Both the position numbers and the translations under genes were made by a program. 64,000 nt of DNA. Source: Pseudomonas baetica (GTDB taxonomy: Bacteria > Pseudomonadota > Gammaproteobacteria > Pseudomonadales > Pseudomonadaceae). Below are positions 7,788 to 15,525 of this stretch, in pieces. Location: NCBI RefSeq assembly GCF_002813455.1, contig NZ_PHHE01000001.1, forward strand, positions 186,001 to 250,000, written 5' to 3'. Every line of letters starts with the position of its first letter. The stretch's first letter is position 1. Under the pieces are notes generated by a model. That model made no database searches, was not told where the DNA came from, and saw nothing but the letters and a program-made list of their open reading frames with translations.

Positions 7788-8528
7788 ATGAAACTTCGCT
7801 GGGCACTGCTGTTTACCGCCGGGTTGCCGTTGTTGGGCAACGCCTCACCGGCGATCAATGTCGGGGTGGTGTACGACTATCTTGATGCCGACAAAAGCAC
7901 CTACCTCAAGCGCGTGTTCAATGGCGGCGCCTCCACGGCTTTCGTCAAGGTCAACATTCTCGAGATCGTTTATGACGCCGATGGCAACCCGCAGGAAATC
8001 CCCTTGCTGTCGCAGAGCGAAAACGCCGCACGCAATGGCCTGATGGCCAGTCCGGCGCGTTTGATCGTCCCGGCCAATGGCATGCAGGGCACCCGTCTGG
8101 TGTACATGGGCAAGCGTGATCAGGAACGCTATTTCCGTGTGCGCTTCGTGCCGGTGGTGCCGGAAAAGGAAGACGAATTCGTGGTCTCCAGCGAGGAGCG
8201 CGAGGAATACAAAAAAGGCCTCTCCGCTGGCGTCAACGTGCTCGCCGGTTACGGCACGGTGTTCTTCGTCAGGCCTGCGCAGACGCAGTTCGACAGCGTG
8301 ATCAATGACGGTGCCGGGCAATACCGGATCCGCAACCGCGGTAATTCGGTGGTGGTGATCGATGAGTTTCGCGACTGTTCGGTAAAGAATGAAAGCGACT
8401 GCCAGCCAACCACCAAGCACCACATTTTGCCGGGACGTACGTTCGAGTTCGACAAGCAGAACGGGCGTGAGTACAGCTTTACGCTGATCGAAGGCAAGGA
8501 CAGCAAACCCCTGGAAGTCAAGGGATGA
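7788..8528 (+). CDS. CS1-type periplasmic fimbrial chaperone (CfaA/CooB/CblB-like)
   Basis: This 246-residue protein has a short signal peptide (cleavage near GNASPA) and the two-Ig-domain layout of alternative-family fimbrial chaperones, which cap pilin grooves in the periplasm and hand subunits to the usher. The first domain includes NILEIVYDADGNPQEIPLL and a central ARLIVPANGMQGTRLVYMG with RYFRVRFVPVVPE, which corresponds to the G1/F1 strand region. The second domain has paired Cys (DCSVKNESDC). The ATG at 7788 follows a good AGAGGGCAG ribosome site. In the enterobacterial and Burkholderia CS1-type operons the chaperone gene comes first; here it is fourth, between the two tip genes. Confidence 0.87.
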   Translation: MKLRWALLFTAGLPLLGNASPAINVGVVYDYLDADKSTYLKRVFNGGASTAFVKVNILEIVYDADGNPQEIPLLSQSENAARNGLMASPARLIVPANGMQGTRLVYMGKRDQERYFRVRFVPVVPEKEDEFVVSSEEREEYKKGLSAGVNVLAGYGTVFFVRPAQTQFDSVINDGAGQYRIRNRGNSVVVIDEFRDCSVKNESDCQPTTKHHILPGRTFEFDKQNGREYSFTLIEGKDSKPLEVKG

Positions 8529-8559
8529 GCGCGCAACCAGAGCGTTTCAGGTGATCACC

Positions 8560-9045
8560 ATGTTCAAGGCAAAACGTTTAATCCGATGGCTGCCGCTGCT
8601 GCTGGTCAGTGAAGGCGTGCAGGCCATCACCGAGCGCGAAACGTTCGAGGTCTCGGTGACCATTCCCACCGCACAGTTTTATGTGATCCCGTCAGAACCT
8701 GACTGGATTCATCTGGAGCAAAGCCTGCCGTTCAACACGCAGTCGGGGCAATTCACGCCGTTGCGCAAGTTCTTCGATGTGAAGAACAGCAATGGCGCGA
8801 TTGCCGCGCGGATCAGTGCCGAGCCGTTTCTGAGCAACGGCCGTGACAGCGACAACATTGCGCTGATCGTGACCTTCAATCACAAACGCCTGACGGTCGA
8901 CTCTGACCTTGTGGTCTCGGAACTCGATGCCCGCCCGGGCAAGCGTGTCGGCTTGCAAGTGGCTGCGGCGCCAGCGCCGGAGGGCTACAGGCCGGGCAAC
9001 TACTTTGGCAGCGTACACATGATTTTCGAGGCGCTGGCGCCTTGA
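8560..9045 (+). CDS. CS1-type second (minor) fimbrial pilin
   Basis: This 161-residue secreted pilin has the CS1 layout: a signal peptide (to about VQA), a donor-strand-like segment (ETFEVSVTIPTAQFYVIP), the NGRDSDNIALIVTFN block that corresponds to NGRDSLPLTVSV in the major pilin, and a C-terminal GNYFGSVHMIFEA strand. It is clearly diverged from the first-gene pilin and has extra charged loops. ATG 8560 is chosen over GTG 8551 because AGGTGA (8549-8554) is placed correctly as its ribosome site. Position in the operon suggests an adaptor or a second fibre subunit that pairs with the second tip protein; this is inference. Confidence 0.82.
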   Translation: MFKAKRLIRWLPLLLVSEGVQAITERETFEVSVTIPTAQFYVIPSEPDWIHLEQSLPFNTQSGQFTPLRKFFDVKNSNGAIAARISAEPFLSNGRDSDNIALIVTFNHKRLTVDSDLVVSELDARPGKRVGLQVAAAPAPEGYRPGNYFGSVHMIFEALAP

Positions 9046-9062
9046 TTCTCCAGAGGTTCAAC

Positions 9063-10289
9063 ATGTTCAATCGCAAGGTTTACACGCAAGTGTTACTTGC
9101 CGCAGCGTTGAGTTATAGCGGGGGAGGGGCTCAGGCGGCAGTCGATGAAATCAGCGCCGTGTTCAAGCCTGATCCCGCCAATCCGATGTCCAACAAGTTC
9201 GTAAACACGACCCCGGAAAGCGGTCTTTGCGCCTGGCACCCACCGGCTACGGTGCAGTGCAAAGCGCGCAATATTTTCAGCCTGCGCAACACCGCGATCA
9301 GATTCCGTAACAGTGGGTCGATCATCGGTGGGCACGCCACGCCGCAGGAAGGCACCATGTTTAAAGTGCCGTCCGAATTCAGGGATGTTCAGGTCACGCA
9401 TACCGCGACTGGAAAAGTCGAGACGCTGCAGGTGCGGATCGCGGCGATCGGCACGCGTATGGATTTCCCCAGACCACCGGGGCAGGACGCTTGGGTGGGC
9501 GGCGGCAATATGTTCAGGGACGCGCCCAGCCCTTGCATTGGCGTGAACTACCTGGCAGCGGGCATCACGATGATGCTGTGGTTCTGGATCGTTCCGGAGA
9601 ATGCCGGCCTGTGCTATCGGCAAGTCGGTCAGACGCTGGTTTCGCTGGTATATCAGCACATGGAATATGCCTACGAGTTGAAGACGCCCAACCCCTTGGG
9701 CATGGAGACCGGCGAGTACCGTGGAAACATCACTTACTCCATCGGTCCCGGCGCCGACTTCGATATGGGCAATTTTATGATCCCCAGTGACAATAGCCTG
9801 ACGCTGAGCTTCACCCTTGACGTGCAGCATCAGCTCAAGGTTGAAGTCCCGCCCGGCGGCAACCGGGTGGAACTGTTGCCACAGGGTGGCTGGCAATCCT
9901 GGCTGAATAACAATCGCCAGCCGGCACGCCTGTTTCGTGATCAGACGTTCAATATTTCGGCCTCGTCGCGTTTCAAGATGAAGCTTGAATGCGGGCAGGA
10001 GATGGGCGACACCTGTGGCCTGCGCAATGCCGCCAATCATCAGGTGCCGATGCAGATCAGCGTGAGCCTGCCCAACGGGCTGACCCGCGCTGACGGCACG
10101 CCGGTCAATCGCCAGCCGTTGTTGCTCAGTGGCGCGGGCACGGAGTTGTTTCAACCGGGTTTTTATGTCGATCGCAAACCCGGCATCTTGCATTTCGAGG
10201 TGGGGCGCGAGGATACCAAAGAGATGCTCAAGCATGGCGGTAGCCAGTATTCCGGTACCGCCACGGTGGTCTGGGATTCGGAAGTCTGA
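9063..10289 (+). CDS. CblD/CfaE-like minor pilin, tip adhesin and pilus initiator (copy 2)
   Basis: This 408-residue paralogue of the protein at 6491-7747 has its own signal peptide (MFNRKVYTQVLLAAALSYSG, cut near AQA). Both start their mature part with a similar motif (ISAVFKPDPANPM here, VTAVFRPDPGNPM in copy 1) and share nearly the same pilin-domain blocks (VEVPPGGNR, LLPQGGWQ, RLFRDQTFN, SSRFKM, FQPGFYVDRKPG). The N-terminal adhesin half is much less alike, including different Cys spacing (GLCAWHPPATVQC here). The pattern suggests duplication followed by diversification of the binding domain. It ends the operon; a strong hairpin follows 8 bp after the stop. Confidence 0.84.
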   Translation: MFNRKVYTQVLLAAALSYSGGGAQAAVDEISAVFKPDPANPMSNKFVNTTPESGLCAWHPPATVQCKARNIFSLRNTAIRFRNSGSIIGGHATPQEGTMFKVPSEFRDVQVTHTATGKVETLQVRIAAIGTRMDFPRPPGQDAWVGGGNMFRDAPSPCIGVNYLAAGITMMLWFWIVPENAGLCYRQVGQTLVSLVYQHMEYAYELKTPNPLGMETGEYRGNITYSIGPGADFDMGNFMIPSDNSLTLSFTLDVQHQLKVEVPPGGNRVELLPQGGWQSWLNNNRQPARLFRDQTFNISASSRFKMKLECGQEMGDTCGLRNAANHQVPMQISVSLPNGLTRADGTPVNRQPLLLSGAGTELFQPGFYVDRKPGILHFEVGREDTKEMLKHGGSQYSGTATVVWDSEV

Positions 10290-10296
10290 AACAACA

Positions 10297-10325
10297 CCCT
10301 GACGGCAGCACGGCTACCGTCAGGG
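10297..10325. terminator. Bidirectional terminator between the fimbrial operon and the NEL gene
   Basis: CCCTGACGG (10297-10305) pairs with CCGTCAGGG (10317-10325), and CGTCTTTATT follows on the plus strand. The flanking genes converge (stops at 10289 and 10331), so the hairpin can serve both. Confidence 0.8.
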
Positions 10326-10330
10326 CGTCT

Positions 10331-13300
10331 TTATTCCTTGGCCTTTTTCAGCGCTGCCCGGGTCAGTCGCCGACCCAGTTCCTGCTCGTTGTACCCCAGC
10401 TCGCTGATCAACCGTTCGTAGGTTTGTTCGGTCATGGCCGCACCGGTGAACACCTCGTTTTGCGGCAAGGGGAACGCGTCTGCCAGGGTTTTCAGCTGTT
10501 GTCGGATCGGTGCTTTTTGCGCCTCCGGCAAGGTTTTGGCGTCTGCCCAGGCCTTTTGTGCCTGACGCAACTGGTCGAGCAGATCGGCTTTGCCTTCGTA
10601 AGTGAGGGCGTTGTTCCTGAATGCGGCGGGCCAGGTTTCGCGCAAATAATGACTCCAGAACGACTGGTCGAGCATGCCATTGACCAAACCATCGCCCTGT
10701 TCCAGCTCGATGACCGTGTCGTAAGCCTGGGCGATCGCTGCGTTGGAAACCCCGGCCACCTGACGGGAAAGCATGCGTTGCGACTGCCAGGGCAAATTCA
10801 GGCGCACCGCCAGTCCGGTTTCATAGGCCAGATGCACTTCCACCTCATCCGGCGTGCCGTCGCGTGACGCAATGTCGGCCTCGGCGATGGCATTGACCCG
10901 TTCCAGGCGGGCGGCCCCCGTTGCCAGCTTCACCAGTTCGCCCTGCAGTTGTGCGTGGGTGGTCGAGGCAGAATAGGCCTCGGAGACGAGGACTTTGATG
11001 CCCATGTTGTTGAACAGTTGTGCACCGGCATCCGCGCAAGTCACGGGGGCGGTGGACATGATGTACAGCTCTTCGCGCAGTCCGGCGTCGAGATAGGCCG
11101 CATCGATCAACCGCCACACCCGGTCGGCCAGCTGTTGGCGTGCCTCACCGCCCCGTTGATAGTCCGCCGACAGGTGCAGTTTTTTAATGACTTTGAACAG
11201 GCCCTCGGATTCGACATCCATCTCCAGGTCGGACCAGGCTTCCGGTCTCAGCGCACCCAGACCCGGCGGTTGGCTGTTCCAGAGCACGTCATGGTCGGGT
11301 GTCCACCAGCGCATTTCCTCGCCAGCCGCTTTGGAGTAGTAAATATTCGGGTCGATACCGACTGATGTGCGGTAAGCGCGGTAAGCGATCCGGTTCGCGT
11401 CGGAAAGGCTTTCGGTGAAAATGCGGGTGCGGGCGATGATCAGCGCCTGATCCGAACCGGCCACCACTTGCGGCAAACGGCTGATGGGGTTTTGCTGCAT
11501 ATCGAGGAAAAAGCTTCGCGGCCGACGCTTGTCGAACAGGCCCTCCGGCCAGGTTTCGATGCCGGTGTTGTTCAGGCTCAGAACCCTGAGTCGCGGCATG
11601 CGCCCGACATTCACCGAACTCCCCAGCGGGTTGTTGTCCAGCCTGATGATTTCCAGGCGGGTCAGGTTGCGCAGGCGCTCGACATCCGCCGCGGCCAGGT
11701 GGATCTGGTTATCGCTCAGGCGCAGGGTTTCGAGCACATGCATGTTGCCGATGCTTTGCGGGATTTCGCTCAGCCCACATTGTCTGGCACTGAATTGACG
11801 CACATGGCGGAAGTCGTTCAACAAGCCCGTGGTGTCGGTGGAAAATCGTGTGTTGTCCAGATTCAGAGTGGTGACCTGCTCAAGGTATTGGCCCAGTTCG
11901 GGTAGCTTGTTCCACCACAGATCAAGATCGTTTTGCGCGATCTCGGTGGACAGGTCCAGCGCATAACCTTCTTCCAGATGGGCACTGCGCTTGCCAAAGA
12001 CCGTGGATTTGCGCTCGAAGCATGTAATCAGCCGCTCGATGATGTGTTGGCCGTTATTTCGGATGGACACGGTGCCAGCCCAGCTGTCGAGCTGCTGAAA
12101 TTGCCACTGCCTGAGCATGACGTGCAGGTCATCGATTTCCTTTTCCAGACGATCCAGGGTCGCGGCCGGATCGTCCGTCGTCCGCAGCGATTCGTTGAAG
12201 GTGCGCAGTTCCTGATCGCTGAAGTGCGGGTACAGGTCCGACACGCGTTCCTCCAGGGTCGCGGCCCATCTTGAGAGTGCGGGGCCGCGCACCAGCAAGA
12301 GGTTTTCCCGCGCCGGCGGCGGCAGTGGCCCGCGGTCGTCAAGCGCGATGCGGCGTGTGGCGGCCGACTCGGTCTTGACCATCACCCATTGCTTGAACAT
12401 TTCCCCCTCGTGCGGCTGATAGCCAAGCGCTGCAAGCGTGTCCTTTGGCAGCGCTTGCAACACCGAGCGATAGAGATCTGCCGCCTCGTGCAGCGTGTTG
12501 CCCGCGGCGTCACACACTTCGTAGCGATTGCCGGAGTACCGGATCAGGATGCGCACGCGGCCAGCGTCGTCCGGACCTGCCTTGCAGCGCAATTCACCCT
12601 CAATGCTGTCGGTGCGAATCTCGATGCGCAGATCGCCCAGGGCATCGCTGTACAGACGCAAGGCGTTAAGGGTCAGGCGCTCGGTGTCGGCGGTGATCAG
12701 CGCGTCGCGGTAAAAGCCTTCATGGCTGCGCGCGGTGCGGGTTTCCAGTTGCAGGTCGCGAGCGATGGTTTTCAGGCGCAGGGGCAGGCGGCCTTCTTCG
12801 GTGATTATTTTGCGTTCGTTTTCCCCGGCGTTCGCCAAGAGGTTTTTCACCCCTTGCGGTGCAATCTCCGGGAATGTGCTCGTGACCTTTTGCGTCAGGG
12901 GTTCGGCGACTTGGGTACGGTTGGCGTAATCCTCATCGAACAGTTTCGCCCGTTCGCTCTCGGTCACCGCAACGAGCCGTTTACGCAGGGCGCGGGTACG
13001 TACGTCGAGCGAGGCCGGCAGCTGGTCGGCGGGCAAATCGAGAATGACCGAGGTGCCGTTTTCATCCAGCGTTTCCATGACGATTTTCAGCAGCTCACCG
13101 TTACGCAACTGCCGTTCCTGCAGTTGCACCACCAGCTTTTTGCCGGCTGGGGCTTCGGTGCCGGTGTGGGCCCAGATCGTTTGGTTGTGGCCATCGATGA
13201 TGCGCATTGAAGCTTTTTCCGGCCACATGTTGTGGGCGGTAAGCCCCCGCAACTGAGTGACGGCATCGGCTTTGCCATAGACCAGCGGGTCGTCACTGCT

Positions 13301-15370
13301 CAGGTGCTCGATGAAGGTCTGAATGTCCTGATCGATGCTCAGGCGTTCGAGGGTGTCGGTCAGCAAGACGGGCGCATGCTGGTTGTCGATGTACATGGCG
13401 CGCAACTCGCCGGGATCGGTTGCGCTGATCAGGCGAGCCGTTTCCAGCTGTGCATCGCTCAAACGCTCCACCGACGGACCGATACGGCGTAGCAAAGTGG
13501 CGTTGTCCCAACTGCGCGGTTGCTCGAACGCAAGTACGTGAGCGCCTGCGCCATTGAGCTCGACACGCGGCTGGTAAGCGTCACTGCGGGTGGGATGCTG
13601 CAGGAAGTGTTCGCCGGTTTGTGTATTTCTTGCGACTTCGTAGTGCTTGTTCGCCTTGCGCAGAATCTGTTTGCCCTTGTGCGCATACAGGCCGTTTTGC
13701 GCCGGTTTGGCATCGAGGGGCAGATCTGTTTGCGGGTGTTGATAGGGGGCGAGATCGGGGTTCCACAGACGGGTTTTGCCCGTGGCTGACTTGACCGGGA
13801 GCATACCGTCGACGAAGGCGGAAAACTTCGCCGTGACAATTTGGCCGATGGCCATACCGGCGCCCAGAGCGGCCATTTGTGCCACCTCGTTCAACACGCC
13901 GATCAGGTGTTCGGTGGCCTCCACCCACTGTCCTTCGGCCAGGTCGACGACGCCCTCGATGACTTCGCAGCTCAACTGATAAGCCGTGTAGGCCAACATC
14001 ATTTGGCCAATCACCGGCACAAACGGGGTGACGACCAGCAGCGCGACGTTGAACAGATCCGCAGCAATCTTTAGCACATTGTCCCACCAGGTTTTGCGGG
14101 CCTGGCTGTCGGCGTGGGCGGTAGACACGGCGATGTCACGGGCGTCCCTGAGCACTTTGTCGATCTTGCGCTGGTACAGCTGCTCGGCGAGGGGGCCACT
14201 GCGAAAAATCCGTCGGTGTTGCAGGTCAGGTTCGGCCACCGCTTCTTCACGCCAGTTCGGGCGTTGATCCAGCGGCTCGTTGCTGTGCCAGGCAAGACGG
14301 CTGAGCTGGCTTTGCAGGGCGGTGAAAAAATGCCCGCGCTGCTGATGGTCGACAAACTGACTGAAGAACTGCCGGTAGCTCATCCCGGACGCAGCCGACA
14401 CCCGGTTTTCGCGCAACTGGCAGCTCAGCTCGCGCAGAAAGTCGAGGTGCGAGCGGTACAGCTTCAACGGGTGATCCGGGTCGTGAGGGACGTACGCGAT
14501 GACCGGATAGAGATCGGGCAGCAGCTTGTCGGCGGTGCCGAAAATCACGATGCCGGTCAGGGTCGTCCCCAGCAGGGAAAGGGCGCTATGCCCCATGACT
14601 TTACCTTTCAGGACAGGCTTGTGCGCGCCCGCCAGCACTTGCGTCACCACCCGGTGCGCGTCTGCCGTGATGTCACCTTTGATCCGCGCCAGGGCGGCTG
14701 CGGCGGTCAGCGCCGCCGTTTCATTGGCGAGGAGTTTTGCCTTGAGTGATTCGCGGGCGACGATGCCCGGCGATTGTAAAGTTTCTTTCAGATGCGCCGT
14801 GTATTGCTGGCCGATGTCCAGTTCTCGACACAACACCTGGAACTGTTTGACGCTCATTCGGCTTTTGATCGGCTTGATCGTGAAGTGCCCGCGCACATCG
14901 GGTTGGCTGATGAAGGTGGAGTCGTCGGTGAAGGCTTCATTGCTGGCAAAGTTATGCAGCGCCGCATCCAGCAGCGAAACGGTGCGAGTCGTCACGCCGG
15001 CGGAGGTGTCGATGACCCACCAGTCGCTGTTTTTCGGAATATACAGGCGCAGAAAAGTGCTCTGGACATCATCCTCCACGCCGTACTTTTCCTTGAGTCT
15101 GGCTTGCAGAAGCGGGGCGGCAAAGGCCTGCACGTTCTGCACTTTGCTGAAGAACCGATCCACGCGGTTTTGCGTGATCCATGCCTGTTTGTTGGCTTCG
15201 CGAAGTTCGGCATCCCGGGTGTGCCAGTGCTCGAACTTCAGTTTCAGGCGCGTCAGGGCTTCGGTCCGCAGTGGCGGTGCGGACTGGAAACAATCACTGA
15301 AACTGGCTTTGATAAGCGCGTGGTGTTTGCCCTTGTTCAGGGGCGAGGCAAGCGGGGTTACGTCAGACAT
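10331..15370 (-). CDS. DUF6543/LRR/NEL-domain protein, putative secreted E3 ubiquitin ligase effector
   Basis: This 1679-residue protein has three parts. A very long N-terminal region resembles the DUF6543 (dermonecrotic-toxin-like) region of Pseudomonas LRR proteins, with a hydrophobic stretch near 440-520. A short leucine-rich repeat block follows at about 1160-1300 (LETLRLSDNQI, LEIIRLDNNPL, LRVLSLNNTGI). A C-terminal NEL domain begins near 1380. The NEL catalytic motif C-x-D is visible as CADAGAQLFNNMG with Cys1445 (codon 11036-11038). NEL enzymes such as IpaH, SspH and SlrP move ubiquitin onto host proteins, so a eukaryotic target is likely. No signal peptide is seen, and no secretion genes are nearby. 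I prefer ATG 15370 over 15379 because AAGGA is 8 nt from it. The translation start lies in a hairpin. Confidence 0.88.
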   Translation of the reverse strand: MSDVTPLASPLNKGKHHALIKASFSDCFQSAPPLRTEALTRLKLKFEHWHTRDAELREANKQAWITQNRVDRFFSKVQNVQAFAAPLLQARLKEKYGVEDDVQSTFLRLYIPKNSDWWVIDTSAGVTTRTVSLLDAALHNFASNEAFTDDSTFISQPDVRGHFTIKPIKSRMSVKQFQVLCRELDIGQQYTAHLKETLQSPGIVARESLKAKLLANETAALTAAAALARIKGDITADAHRVVTQVLAGAHKPVLKGKVMGHSALSLLGTTLTGIVIFGTADKLLPDLYPVIAYVPHDPDHPLKLYRSHLDFLRELSCQLRENRVSAASGMSYRQFFSQFVDHQQRGHFFTALQSQLSRLAWHSNEPLDQRPNWREEAVAEPDLQHRRIFRSGPLAEQLYQRKIDKVLRDARDIAVSTAHADSQARKTWWDNVLKIAADLFNVALLVVTPFVPVIGQMMLAYTAYQLSCEVIEGVVDLAEGQWVEATEHLIGVLNEVAQMAALGAGMAIGQIVTAKFSAFVDGMLPVKSATGKTRLWNPDLAPYQHPQTDLPLDAKPAQNGLYAHKGKQILRKANKHYEVARNTQTGEHFLQHPTRSDAYQPRVELNGAGAHVLAFEQPRSWDNATLLRRIGPSVERLSDAQLETARLISATDPGELRAMYIDNQHAPVLLTDTLERLSIDQDIQTFIEHLSSDDPLVYGKADAVTQLRGLTAHNMWPEKASMRIIDGHNQTIWAHTGTEAPAGKKLVVQLQERQLRNGELLKIVMETLDENGTSVILDLPADQLPASLDVRTRALRKRLVAVTESERAKLFDEDYANRTQVAEPLTQKVTSTFPEIAPQGVKNLLANAGENERKIITEEGRLPLRLKTIARDLQLETRTARSHEGFYRDALITADTERLTLNALRLYSDALGDLRIEIRTDSIEGELRCKAGPDDAGRVRILIRYSGNRYEVCDAAGNTLHEAADLYRSVLQALPKDTLAALGYQPHEGEMFKQWVMVKTESAATRRIALDDRGPLPPPARENLLLVRGPALSRWAATLEERVSDLYPHFSDQELRTFNESLRTTDDPAATLDRLEKEIDDLHVMLRQWQFQQLDSWAGTVSIRNNGQHIIERLITCFERKSTVFGKRSAHLEEGYALDLSTEIAQNDLDLWWNKLPELGQYLEQVTTLNLDNTRFSTDTTGLLNDFRHVRQFSARQCGLSEIPQSIGNMHVLETLRLSDNQIHLAAADVERLRNLTRLEIIRLDNNPLGSSVNVGRMPRLRVLSLNNTGIETWPEGLFDKRRPRSFFLDMQQNPISRLPQVVAGSDQALIIARTRIFTESLSDANRIAYRAYRTSVGIDPNIYYSKAAGEEMRWWTPDHDVLWNSQPPGLGALRPEAWSDLEMDVESEGLFKVIKKLHLSADYQRGGEARQQLADRVWRLIDAAYLDAGLREELYIMSTAPVTCADAGAQLFNNMGIKVLVSEAYSASTTHAQLQGELVKLATGAARLERVNAIAEADIASRDGTPDEVEVHLAYETGLAVRLNLPWQSQRMLSRQVAGVSNAAIAQAYDTVIELEQGDGLVNGMLDQSFWSHYLRETWPAAFRNNALTYEGKADLLDQLRQAQKAWADAKTLPEAQKAPIRQQLKTLADAFPLPQNEVFTGAAMTEQTYERLISELGYNEQELGRRLTRAALKKAKE

Positions 15371-15373
15371 CGT

Positions 15374-15403
15374 GATCATCCTTGAATCTCGATAAGGATG
15401 ATC
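15374..15403 (-). promoter_or_regulatory. Hairpin hiding the Shine-Dalgarno of the NEL gene, with RsmA/RsmE-type motif
   Basis: On the mRNA strand GATCATCCTT and AAGGATGATC form a perfect 10-bp stem with a 10-nt loop; the 3' arm contains the Shine-Dalgarno AAGGA. The overlapping UCAAGGAUGA matches all fixed positions of the RsmA/RsmE consensus A/U-CANGGANG-U/A. Access of ribosomes, and possibly of RsmA-type repressors, should therefore be controlled here. Confidence 0.6.
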
Positions 15404-15525
15404 AGGCTAGCGCTGCTGGCTCAGAATAAAAGCCTGAATATCAGTTGGTTAAGCGCCTTTAACGGCGCTTGAACATTGAAAAACCGCGACGAAAAAACAG
15501 CCGGCTACCACCACGCCGCGAACGT

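Noticed and set aside
10331..15370. Toxin of a Tc or Rhs type
   Set aside because: No YD repeats, Rhs core or Tc signatures; the LRR block and NEL C-x-D motif explain it better.
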